A stretch of 14,005 nt of DNA from DATLYB01 sp964502525 (GTDB lineage Bacteria > Bacteroidota > Bacteroidia > Chitinophagales > CAIOSU01). Numbering within the stretch: the stretch's first letter is position 1; each line of letters opens with the position of its first letter. The notes below the pieces were generated by a model. The model saw only the letters and a list, made by a program, of their open reading frames with translations, had not been told where the DNA came from and did no database searches. Where the stretch lies: assembly GCA_964502525.1 (NCBI GenBank), contig CAZCXH010000134.1, positions 1 through 14,005 on the forward strand. Reading direction: 5' to 3'. Positions 7,495 through 13,797 of the stretch are shown here, in pieces. The position numbers were made by a program, and so were the translations under genes.

Positions 7495-8598
7495 TCAGCT
7501 TCTTTCCTCGTATTGAAACAAATCTCCGTAAATTTTTTTCACCTCTTTGATGACTGCCATCCTTTCACGGATTCTTACATGCTTGCCTGCCTGCGCCATC
7601 TTAACCGCCAGCGCCAGTTGCTGTGACTCTTCAAGGATAACGGAACCCGGTTTGTAGGTTACATAATCGAACACCACTTCCTTGCTGTCTTCATGGCGCT
7701 GCAGCCATTGCTTCAGCAAGAACTCAAGGTGATAGGCGTTGGTTTTGTCGGTTGCCTGGCTTATCAGCAGATCGTATCCGATTTTATCAGCATACAGCCT
7801 GAGCGCCCGGTTATCGCGCGGAAAACAGGGACCACCGAAGCCAAAGCCGTGCTTCAGGTATTTGTCGCCAATGCGGCTGTCGGCACCGATGGCGTTAAGT
7901 ATCTTTTCGGGTTCAGCGCCTGCCGCAATGGCAAGATCGCCAATGGCATTGGCAAATGAGATTTTGGTAGTCAGAAAACAGTTGGTGGCGAGCTTGCAAA
8001 TCTCAGCGCTGAGGCGGCTCATGCGGCAAAAGCGGGGGTTGCTTTTAGTGAGGCGCCTGTAGATGTTTTCAATGGCATCACCTGCATTTTTATCGGCCTC
8101 TCCAATCAGCACCTGGTCGGGATACTGCTGGTCGTTGATAATGCTGCCTTGGGCGATGAATTCAGGATTATAACTCAATGAAATATTGTAAGGGGCTACT
8201 TTGGCTGCGGCCTTGTCGCAATAGCCGGGTATGGTGGTGCATGCGATGATAAGATGCTTTCTAAGCGGCTGTTGGCCAAATGAGGCAATGAGGTCAAGTA
8301 CCCGGTCAACCTGAGAATGGTCATATCCTTCATCAGAAGTGGGAGTGGCAACCGAAATGAAGATGATGTCGGTTTCGTCCAATACGGATTTAAGATCGGT
8401 GGTTGCATGGAAATTTTTGGATGCCTTAAGCAGTTCATTCACCTGCGGTTCCGGAGAGCGAAGGGTTCTGTCGTTGATCGTACTGACATAATCTTTATCC
8501 ATATCCATTCCCAAAACGCGGAATCCGCTAAGTTCCAGGTTGAGGGCAAAGCACAATCCCATCTTGCCCACACCAATAATCCCAATGGTTTCCGACAT
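7495..8598 (-). CDS. Nucleotide-sugar dehydrogenase (UDP-glucose/GDP-mannose dehydrogenase family), short C-terminus
   Basis: Family members oxidise a nucleotide sugar twice with NAD+ to the uronic acid. The 367-residue protein starts with a Rossmann loop GIIGVGKMG (6-14) and carries VATPTS (83-88) and NPEF (144-147). It also has the helix CKLATNCFLTTKISFAN (201-217) with K202 and N206, and GFGFGGPCFPRDNRAL (251-266) with catalytic C258 and D262. These correspond well to the catalytic residues of characterised UDP-glucose dehydrogenases. The C-terminal domain is short: after YKPGSVILEESQQLAL (315-330) it ends within about 40 residues. It lacks the usual final strands and the ATEW-like motif, whereas family members commonly exceed 400 residues. 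It is the last gene of the minus-strand glycosyltransferase cluster, so it may feed a uronic-acid donor to the transferases. The exact substrate is unclear. Confidence 0.9.
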   Translation of the reverse strand: MSETIGIIGVGKMGLCFALNLELSGFRVLGMDMDKDYVSTINDRTLRSPEPQVNELLKASKNFHATTDLKSVLDETDIIFISVATPTSDEGYDHSQVDRVLDLIASFGQQPLRKHLIIACTTIPGYCDKAAAKVAPYNISLSYNPEFIAQGSIINDQQYPDQVLIGEADKNAGDAIENIYRRLTKSNPRFCRMSRLSAEICKLATNCFLTTKISFANAIGDLAIAAGAEPEKILNAIGADSRIGDKYLKHGFGFGGPCFPRDNRALRLYADKIGYDLLISQATDKTNAYHLEFLLKQWLQRHEDSKEVVFDYVTYKPGSVILEESQQLALAVKMAQAGKHVRIRERMAVIKEVKKIYGDLFQYEERS

Positions 8599-8667
8599 GT
8601 TCAGGCTTTGCTTGTTTTAGATTTGCGGCTATACCGTTCAGAAAGAGATGTTACGAACTGAAATCCC

Positions 8668-8810
8668 TTTAAACTTGAGTCCACTCCGATAAACCGGCAT
8701 TAGTCATCGGATGAATTGCTAATAGGACGATATAGAAACAATTACACATCGCATGATTTTTATAGAGCATTCATCTGATGACTTTTCAGAGCGGACTCAA
8801 TATTCAAACT
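8668..8810. repeat. Long imperfect palindromic element (nested inverted repeats)
   Basis: The spacer between GT1 and the dehydrogenase holds two nested inverted repeats. Outer arms are TTGAGTCCACTC (8675-8686) and GAGCGGACTCAA (8789-8800), with one mismatch in 12. Inner arms are GTCATCGGATGAAT (8703-8716) and ATTCATCTGATGAC (8769-8782), with one mismatch in 14. The outer arms extend further with gaps (TTTAAAC against TTCAAAC). The centre is about 52 bp and has no open frame. This suggests a degenerated MITE-like insertion or a structured leader RNA of the dehydrogenase gene. The loop is too long for a normal intrinsic terminator. Confidence 0.65.
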
Positions 8811-8845
8811 TTTGGGTACGGTCTCAAATTTCGCAAAAATATCAG

Positions 8846-9907
8846 TCAAATAAGGGTTTCAGCAAGATTTTCACCGGCATGTCCCCAGTCTGCCGGATTG
8901 GTTATCCTGGGCTTTCCCAGCGCCTCCATCTCCCGGCTGTCATCCATGAACCGTTTGAACATATCGGTGATCTCCTTGTCGTATTTGCTTTCGTCAAAGT
9001 CGGCTTTATAACGCCTTTGATGGTCCTGGTGGTAAATGGGCCATGGCAGAATCTTCTCTTTCAACCCTGAAACTCCGGACATCACTGTGAAGATTGCATC
9101 ACAATGGGTGGAAATGAAAGTGTCCTCCGGATAGCCGCGCAAGTCGAACCAGTGATTGCGGTGCATGAGCATGAAGTCACCGCTGCAATGGGTATGGTAT
9201 TTCTGGGCGAACGCATCATAAGTGATGTTCAGATTCCATTTCATGGCTAACTTTTCAATCTTGACAAGGTTGATGTCAAGGAAAATGCGCCAGGAATTTC
9301 TTAAGCGTATTAATAATTCTTCCGGCAGGTTCTCGCCATTCCCTTTCAGGTGATAACCGTAGCCTTTGATCATGATGCGGTAAACCTTGCGCTGAATGTT
9401 TCGAAGTGTCCTTTGGGGATGATTAAAATCGTATGTGTCAATCTTCCTGAAGTCAAAGCGGTCGGTGCGGTAGTAACGGCTTTTTTGAGGGATTTTTTTT
9501 GCGATGAACTTGATGATGGACGGATGAAAGATGATGTCGGCATTGGTGCTTAGAATATATTCACCCTTCGCCCTGCGAATCGCCATGTTTTTGGCGTTGA
9601 ATTCAAAGAGGGGTACTGTCTTTCTTACTGTTGGATTAGTCAACCTTTTATGTATCTCATTGGGGACATGCAGAAGCAGGATTTTTAAATATCTCCTGTT
9701 GTCGGGCCAGCTAATCATTTCCCTCAATGGCTTATTTTCCGGAATCGGGTTGTAGTCGGCAATTATCAGTTCAGCGGGCAGTTTGTTTTTCTCAACAAAA
9801 TAGCTGAGCCAGCGAACTGAGTTTTGCAGCCTGTCGTTGAAATCTCCGCTGTAATTGTCGTTGCGGGCTGCAAGCACAATACTTAAATAGGGCGAAGAAA
9901 ACGGCAT
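8846..9907 (-). CDS. GT-A-like glycosyltransferase, copy 1 (GT1)
   Basis: The 353-residue cytoplasmic protein is related to glycosyltransferase families found in bacterial polysaccharide clusters. It opens with a GT-A-type strand and loop, LSIVLAARNDNYSGDFNDRL (8-27), then ADYNP (50-54). NAKNMAIRRAKGEYILSTNA (104-123) leads directly into DI at 124-125, the likely DXD-like donor site. SGDFMLMHR (242-250), THCDAIF (267-273) and WPIYHQDH (289-296) follow; the last two resemble acceptor or metal-binding motifs of other GT-A enzymes. No membrane segment is visible, and donor and acceptor are unknown. It is about two thirds identical to GT2 by eye and has the same ends (NPADWGH near 337-343). The ATG at 9907 is only 11 bp from a palindromic element, with no clear ribosome binding site between. 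Confidence 0.85.
   Translation of the reverse strand: MPFSSPYLSIVLAARNDNYSGDFNDRLQNSVRWLSYFVEKNKLPAELIIADYNPIPENKPLREMISWPDNRRYLKILLLHVPNEIHKRLTNPTVRKTVPLFEFNAKNMAIRRAKGEYILSTNADIIFHPSIIKFIAKKIPQKSRYYRTDRFDFRKIDTYDFNHPQRTLRNIQRKVYRIMIKGYGYHLKGNGENLPEELLIRLRNSWRIFLDINLVKIEKLAMKWNLNITYDAFAQKYHTHCSGDFMLMHRNHWFDLRGYPEDTFISTHCDAIFTVMSGVSGLKEKILPWPIYHQDHQRRYKADFDESKYDKEITDMFKRFMDDSREMEALGKPRITNPADWGHAGENLAETLI
9158..9190. repeat. 33-bp exact direct repeat inside GT1 (partner in GT2)
   Basis: Bases 9158-9190 are identical to 10433-10465 in GT2. After one mismatch the identity resumes for 12 more bases (9192-9203 and 10467-10478). The stretch encodes the HCSGDFMLMHR region of both proteins. It reflects duplication of the gene, possibly kept identical by gene conversion or strong codon-level constraint. 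Confidence 0.9.
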
Positions 9908-9918
9908 GAGTAATATTG

Positions 9919-10008
9919 GGGCAGTTCTAAAAATTCTACCCCTTACACCCTCTCCTTCTGGAGAGGGAAGGGGTGAGGCGATAAAAAAAGCAATTTTTAG
10001 AGCTGCCC
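9919..10008. repeat. Palindromic MITE-like element with nested hairpin
   Basis: The 17-bp terminal arms (9919-9935 and 9992-10008; GGGCAG and TCTAAAAATT flanking one variable base) are inverted copies with a single mismatch that would be a G-U pair in RNA. Inside is a second palindrome: CCCCTT (9939-9944) with AAGGGG (9968-9973), and CCCTCTCC (9948-9955) with GGAGAGGG (9960-9967), closed by a TTCT loop. From memory, similar C-rich/G-rich palindromes are frequent in Bacteroidota intergenic regions. It separates GT2 from GT1, 11 bp before the GT1 start codon, so the transcript would fold into a long hairpin directly ahead of the initiation site. Confidence 0.8.
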
Positions 10009-10120
10009 ATTAGTTTTTAATTTTTTCGGCAGGCGTTCAGCCCTTATGATGATTATTGGATGCAAATTTCCGAAAAAAGCGAAAGAGCGCTGCTTCCCGC
10101 CCGGATGTAAAAGATAGAGA

Positions 10121-11176
10121 TCAGACAATGGTTTCCAGGAAATTTTCATTGGCGTGCCCCCAGTCAGGCGGATTGACGATCTTCGGTTGGCGCGAGGTTT
10201 CCATTTCATGCGTATCCTTCAAAAACCTCTTGAACATGCGGTTTATATCTTCATTGTTTTTTATTTTATCAAAATCAGTGTTGTATCGCCTTTCGTGATC
10301 CTGGTGGTAGATGGGCCAAGGCAGGATCGCTTCTTTTAGCCCCAGCATCCGCGACATCACTGTGAAGATGGCATCGCAATGCGTAGATATGTATGTATCT
10401 TCCGGATAGCCGCGCAGGCTGAACCAGTGGTCGCGGTGCATGAGCATGAAGTCACCGCTGCAATGCGTATGGTATTTCATTAAATAACCATCATGGTTGA
10501 CGTTTATTTCCCACTTATAAGCAAGCGGTTTAACCTTCGAAAGATGAATGTCGAAGAATATGCGTCTGGAGTTTTTGATCCTTGAGATGATTTTTTCGGC
10601 TAAATTCTCGCCCCGTTTTACAGGATACGCATAGCCTTTGAGCATCAGGCGGAAGACATTGCGCTGAACCTTCCGCAGCGTGAAGTATGGATTGTCGAAG
10701 TCATAGAAATCAAGCCTTCTAAAGTCATAACGATCGGTACGGTAATAACTCTTCTTGCAAGGCATTTTTCCCGAGATAAACTTGATGATGGATGGATGGA
10801 GCAGGATGTCGGCATTGGTGCTGAGGATGTACTCGCCTCCTGCCCTTCTGATCGCCATGTTTTTGGCATTAAATTCGAACAAAGGAACGGTTTTCCTGAC
10901 ATCGGGATTGATAAGCGCCTGGTGAATTTCGCCTGGCACATGAATCAGGCGTATTGTCAGATATCTGCTTTTCGGCCAGCGAAGCATTTTGACAAGCGGC
11001 TCATTTTCAGGCACAGGGTTGTAATCAACTATGAGGATCTCAGCAGGCAGTTTATGCTTTTCAATGAGCCACGCAAGCCAATACATGGCGTTGTGCAGGC
11101 GTTCGTTGAAGTCACCGCTGTAGTTGTCGTTCCGGGCGACAAGGACAATACTCAGGAAGGGAGATATGGACGGCAT
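10121..11176 (-). CDS. GT-A-like glycosyltransferase, copy 2 (GT2)
   Basis: The 351-residue paralog of GT1 has the same motif order: LSIVLVARNDNYSGDFNERL (8-27), VDYNP (50-54), NAKNMAIRR (103-111), STNADI (119-124), SGDFMLMHR (240-248), THCDAIF (265-271), WPIYHQDH (287-294) and NPPDWGH (335-341). All likely catalytic residues of GT1 are kept, so both copies could be active. Differences cluster in the middle (about 155-235), the part most likely to contact the acceptor, which suggests related but distinct linkages. It starts 29 bp after the membrane protein stop and is probably co-transcribed with it. The 213 bp downstream, before GT1, carries a palindromic element. The exact donor and acceptor are unknown. 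Confidence 0.85.
   Translation of the reverse strand: MPSISPFLSIVLVARNDNYSGDFNERLHNAMYWLAWLIEKHKLPAEILIVDYNPVPENEPLVKMLRWPKSRYLTIRLIHVPGEIHQALINPDVRKTVPLFEFNAKNMAIRRAGGEYILSTNADILLHPSIIKFISGKMPCKKSYYRTDRYDFRRLDFYDFDNPYFTLRKVQRNVFRLMLKGYAYPVKRGENLAEKIISRIKNSRRIFFDIHLSKVKPLAYKWEINVNHDGYLMKYHTHCSGDFMLMHRDHWFSLRGYPEDTYISTHCDAIFTVMSRMLGLKEAILPWPIYHQDHERRYNTDFDKIKNNEDINRMFKRFLKDTHEMETSRQPKIVNPPDWGHANENFLETIV
10433..10465. repeat. 33-bp exact direct repeat inside GT2 (partner in GT1)
   Basis: This is the GT2 copy of the exact repeat at 9158-9190. The two copies are in direct orientation about 1.3 kb apart, so recombination between them would delete one transferase and produce a GT1/GT2 hybrid. Confidence 0.9.
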
Positions 11177-11205
11177 GCCTTATTTCAGAAAGTATCGCTT
11201 TTTCG

Positions 11206-11967
11206 TCAGGCTTTTTGTTTGGTTGTTTTCAGAGAGTCGGAATGGCTGATTGAAATTGCGATAATTTTAAGGAAATAATCCGGTTTGGTTGTTACCCATG
11301 CAACAATTATTGAATTTATAATATAACATGCCGTCACGCCCATAACCATGTAATAAATTGCAGGAACCAGTTCAAAGAACCTGTACTGATAAATGACTGC
11401 AAGTGTTGACATCAAAAGCGCGGTGGTCAAGTGCACGTTATGAGCAGATTGGCAGAACGGGGTTGCAATATTAAGCACATACCATTTGTAGAATCTGTAA
11501 TATTTATTCCTGACGGTATATCCGTTTTTGTAATGGCAGACGCGTATTAAGTACAGCGCATAGTTCAGCAACTCATCTTCCTGGATGAAAGAAAACTTCT
11601 TCTCTGCCTTCAGCCGGAGGATTTTCGTAAAAATGAAATAAATCGAATAGAAAAATAAGTTGCCTGCTGATAGGAGCGCGCCTCTGACCATATAGGACAG
11701 TATCTTCATGATTACCGGAATTATGACATAATGGCCTCCGGCAATCAGCGCCCAAACTGTCATAAAAAGCGCGCCTTGCCGGGAGAGCATAAAATCTATT
11801 GCAGCACCTGACGTCAGCACGACACTCTTGTCATGATAAAAGCCGCAGGCCTGGTTCAATATGATATCAGTGAGTATTGCGCTGATAATTACCAGGTAGG
11901 TATTTGTAAAACTCTTTAATTTTTCCGCACCCTGGCCTAAAAAGATGAAACCGGGAATTTCCTCCAT
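11206..11967 (-). CDS. Multi-spanning membrane protein of unknown family
   Basis: The 253-residue protein has about five hydrophobic segments (about 22-40, 66-90, 93-116, 178-195, 200-226). A charged aromatic loop lies between the third and fourth, with HYKNGYTVRNKYYRFYKWY (145-163), and FCQSAHN follows at 171-177. I do not recognise the family. It does not show the many helices of a flippase (Wzx) or polymerase (Wzy), and it has no catalytic motif I can name. Its base composition looks more AT-rich than the flanking transferase genes. The position, 29 bp before GT2 in the same orientation, suggests a role with the transferases, for example in lipid-linked sugar handling or membrane docking, but this is inference. 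The ATG at 11967 is the first in frame. Confidence 0.75.
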   Translation of the reverse strand: MEEIPGFIFLGQGAEKLKSFTNTYLVIISAILTDIILNQACGFYHDKSVVLTSGAAIDFMLSRQGALFMTVWALIAGGHYVIIPVIMKILSYMVRGALLSAGNLFFYSIYFIFTKILRLKAEKKFSFIQEDELLNYALYLIRVCHYKNGYTVRNKYYRFYKWYVLNIATPFCQSAHNVHLTTALLMSTLAVIYQYRFFELVPAIYYMVMGVTACYIINSIIVAWVTTKPDYFLKIIAISISHSDSLKTTKQKA

Positions 11968-12031
11968 AAATTTAAGATTCTGTGCTTGGGATTATCGAAA
12001 CATCACTATAAAAATAATTGTATTTCTGTAT

Positions 12032-12103
12032 TCACCGGATTCCTGATGATTCCTGATATGCCTCCAGTTTGTCTTTTACGCGCACAGGAACCGTTTTGGA
12101 CAA
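12032..12103 (-). pseudogene. Possible remnant of a small ribbon-helix-helix-like protein
   Basis: In the 206-bp gap between GT3 and the membrane protein, a short minus-strand frame from TTG at 12103 reads MSKTVPVRVKDKLEAYQESS and stops three residues later. The pattern of an alternating hydrophobic/basic strand followed by a helix resembles the start of ribbon-helix-helix antitoxin or repressor proteins. The frame is bounded by stops on both sides and only 23 codons long, so it would be a fragment at most. The rest of the gap shows nothing I can name. Confidence 0.18.
12038..12057. repeat. Perfect tandem duplication of a 10-bp unit
   Basis: GATTCCTGAT occurs twice head to tail in the gap upstream of the membrane protein gene. 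It could be a slippage product or a pair of direct binding sites. There is no other support for a regulatory role. Confidence 0.6.
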
Positions 12104-12173
12104 CAGATTCAGCGGAAGTCAGGGTTCAGTTATGATGTATGGCTATGACTAATCTTCATGCTTGGAGATGATA

Positions 12174-13220
12174 TCAGAATTCCATTTCATCCAACTTGTA
12201 ATCAGCCAGGCCCCAATTATCAGGGTTGTATATCTTGGATTTCTTTTCCCTGATCATTTTCTGAGCTTCGTCCTGGAAGAACAAATAAGCCTGGCGCAAA
12301 ACAGGGTCGAGCGCGTCCTTCTGCGCATCATACCTTCTGCCATGATCCTGGTGATAAATGGGCCAGCGCAGCACTTTTTCCTTCAAGCCGTTAACTCCCG
12401 CAGCTACAACAAACAAGGAATCGGTATGCAGTGAGATGCGCGTGTTTTCAGGGTAACTGTGAAGATCAGACCATCTGTCACGATGCATCATCATGAAGTC
12501 ACCGCTCACATTGCAGTGATAGCGATATTCCGCATTATGATAATTGACCACCCATCCGAGGGATACGCCCATACGGGGATACCGGCTGAAGAATAATTCC
12601 AATTTAAGCACCCCCCTGTTGTATAAACGAAGAACGGGCAAAGTGAGTCCAAATGGCATTTTTTGCTCATAATGGTTGCCCTTGAGATAGATACGATAGA
12701 TCGTTGATTTCAGCCATTTGATAAACTCAGCAGGGTCAGGTGGGGGAGGCGAAATCGGCTTTTTGAAATCGCACCGGTCCGTACGGTAATAATAATTCCT
12801 TCGAAGCGGTCTTTTACTCAGCCATGTGATGATTCGCGGGTGAAAAAGGATGTCGGGGTTTGCCGCGCAAATGTATTCTCCTCTTGCCCTCCGGATGCCG
12901 CTGTTTTTAGCAATGTATTCATAAAAGGGAAGAGATTTTCGTACTTGAGGATTTTCGAGCTGTTTGTGAATTTCATTGGTTATGGTAATGATTCTGATTC
13001 GCAGATAATTTCTTTTTTCGGGCCAGCTAATCGCCTGCGATAGGGATGGCTTTTCTGCAATGGGATTGTAGTTGACCACTATATATTCCGAAGGCAGGCG
13101 AAATTTCTCTACAAGATGCGCAAGCTGGTTAACGGAGTTGGAAAGCCGGTCATTGAAGTCTCCGCCATAGTCATCATTTCTGCCTGCAATAACAAAGCTG
13201 ATGTAAGGCGTGTCGGACAT
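12174..13220 (-). CDS. GT-A-like glycosyltransferase, divergent copy 3 (GT3)
   Basis: The 348-residue protein aligns along its whole length with GT1 and GT2 but is much more diverged. Shared motifs are ISFVIAGRNDDYGGDFNDRL (7-26), NYNP (50-53), AKNSGIRRARGEYICAANPD (104-123), YYRTDR (144-149), SGDFMMMHRDRW (239-250), HTDSLF (265-270), WPIYHQDH (286-293) and NPDNWG (332-337). The DXD-like site is NPD rather than NAD, still with the aspartate. A proline-rich insert, ISPPPPDP at 156-163, is unique to this copy. These differences suggest another sugar or linkage. It is the first transferase in the transcript, downstream of the 58-residue gene. TAATTTTG on the minus strand at 13244-13237 matches the -7 consensus TAnnTTTG but lies very close to the ATG. 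Confidence 0.83.
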   Translation of the reverse strand: MSDTPYISFVIAGRNDDYGGDFNDRLSNSVNQLAHLVEKFRLPSEYIVVNYNPIAEKPSLSQAISWPEKRNYLRIRIITITNEIHKQLENPQVRKSLPFYEYIAKNSGIRRARGEYICAANPDILFHPRIITWLSKRPLRRNYYYRTDRCDFKKPISPPPPDPAEFIKWLKSTIYRIYLKGNHYEQKMPFGLTLPVLRLYNRGVLKLELFFSRYPRMGVSLGWVVNYHNAEYRYHCNVSGDFMMMHRDRWSDLHSYPENTRISLHTDSLFVVAAGVNGLKEKVLRWPIYHQDHGRRYDAQKDALDPVLRQAYLFFQDEAQKMIREKKSKIYNPDNWGLADYKLDEMEF

Positions 13221-13354
13221 GCTTATTGGGATTCGGCAAAATTAGCCACTGAACACATCCTTCCGGCAGGATACCAAAAGATAACTAAAGCAGAGGTGGG
13301 TAAGACAATCTTTGCAGGTTGAATTCGCGTCTGTTGCCAGAAACTTAACTGGTA

Positions 13355-13531
13355 TTACACTTTCATGTGTAATGTCTCGGAAAATTCGCTTTTCAGCTTG
13401 TTTGCTTTTTTAAGCTTTTCGTAATAGTCATTCAGGTCACCTTTATTCAGCGATTTTTTAGCGTCCGATTTTGATTTCAGCAATTGTTTCCTCAAGCTAA
13501 TCAGGCGGTTGATTCTCATTACTTCCAGCAT
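13355..13531 (-). CDS. Small basic helical protein, 58 residues
   Basis: A short minus-strand frame starts at ATG 13531 (or at the second ATG, 13519) and ends with TAA at 13355. The product begins MLEVMRINRLISLRKQLLKS and continues with alternating lysines, leucines and acidic residues (LNKGDLNDYYEKLKKANKL in the middle). It is predicted wholly helical, with a possible coiled-coil hairpin around the GDLND turn. The amphipathic spacing and the coding-like composition argue for a real gene rather than chance. It lies 134 bp upstream of GT3 in the same orientation and next to an insertion sequence. No known function; it could bind nucleic acid or membrane because of its charge. Confidence 0.6.
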   Translation of the reverse strand: MLEVMRINRLISLRKQLLKSKSDAKKSLNKGDLNDYYEKLKKANKLKSEFSETLHMKV

Positions 13532-13690
13532 AAAATTTTATTTTTTATTGTTATAAAAATGGAAGATTCAATAATAGGCGCAAGATTAAAACTATTGGAC
13601 GGGAAGATTCAACCATGGGATGTGCGTTGTCCACTAAATATCCACAACTTATACTGTGCGCGGGATAAAATCTTACATTTTCTATTTCTG

Positions 13691-13736
13691 TTTACAGTTT
13701 TTATGTTTACGGTTTACGGTTGCAGCGCAAAACTGT
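13691..13736. repeat. TTTACGG tandem repeats within an 8-bp inverted repeat
   Basis: TTTACGG occurs twice in tandem (13706-13719), with a variant TTTACAG at 13691-13697. The block is framed by ACAGTTTT (13694-13701) and AAAACTGT (13729-13736), a perfect inverted pair. It lies just outside the presumed insertion-sequence end. The remaining bases from 13532 to 13690 are AT-rich and I see no gene there. Confidence 0.45.
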
Positions 13737-13764
13737 GGTTGCCTGAAATACGTTGACCGATTTC

Positions 13765-13782
13765 GAGTTGATTATTCAACTC
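13765..13782 (+). promoter_or_regulatory. Perfect hairpin just ahead of the transposase start
   Basis: GAGTTGA and TCAACTC form a perfect 7-bp stem with a TTAT loop, ending 15 bp before the transposase ATG. Hairpins in this position in insertion sequences can block translation from transcripts that read in from outside. It could also be part of the terminal repeat or a protein-binding site. Confidence 0.55.
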
Positions 13783-13797
13783 AAAAATGGTCAAAAG

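Noticed and set aside
10066..10095. Intrinsic terminator after GT2
   Set aside because: On the minus strand a T-rich run follows AGCG...CGCT, but the stem is only about 4 bp and alternative pairings are as good.
13635..13648. DnaA-box-like ATATCCACA suggesting a replication origin
   Set aside because: It is a single site with one mismatch to TTATCCACA and no cluster of boxes or dnaA/dnaN genes nearby.
13559..13756. Plus-strand frame starting at an ATG near 13559
   Set aside because: It runs through tandem TTTACGG repeats and low-complexity AT-rich sequence, has no recognisable motif and looks like a chance frame between the small gene and the insertion sequence.
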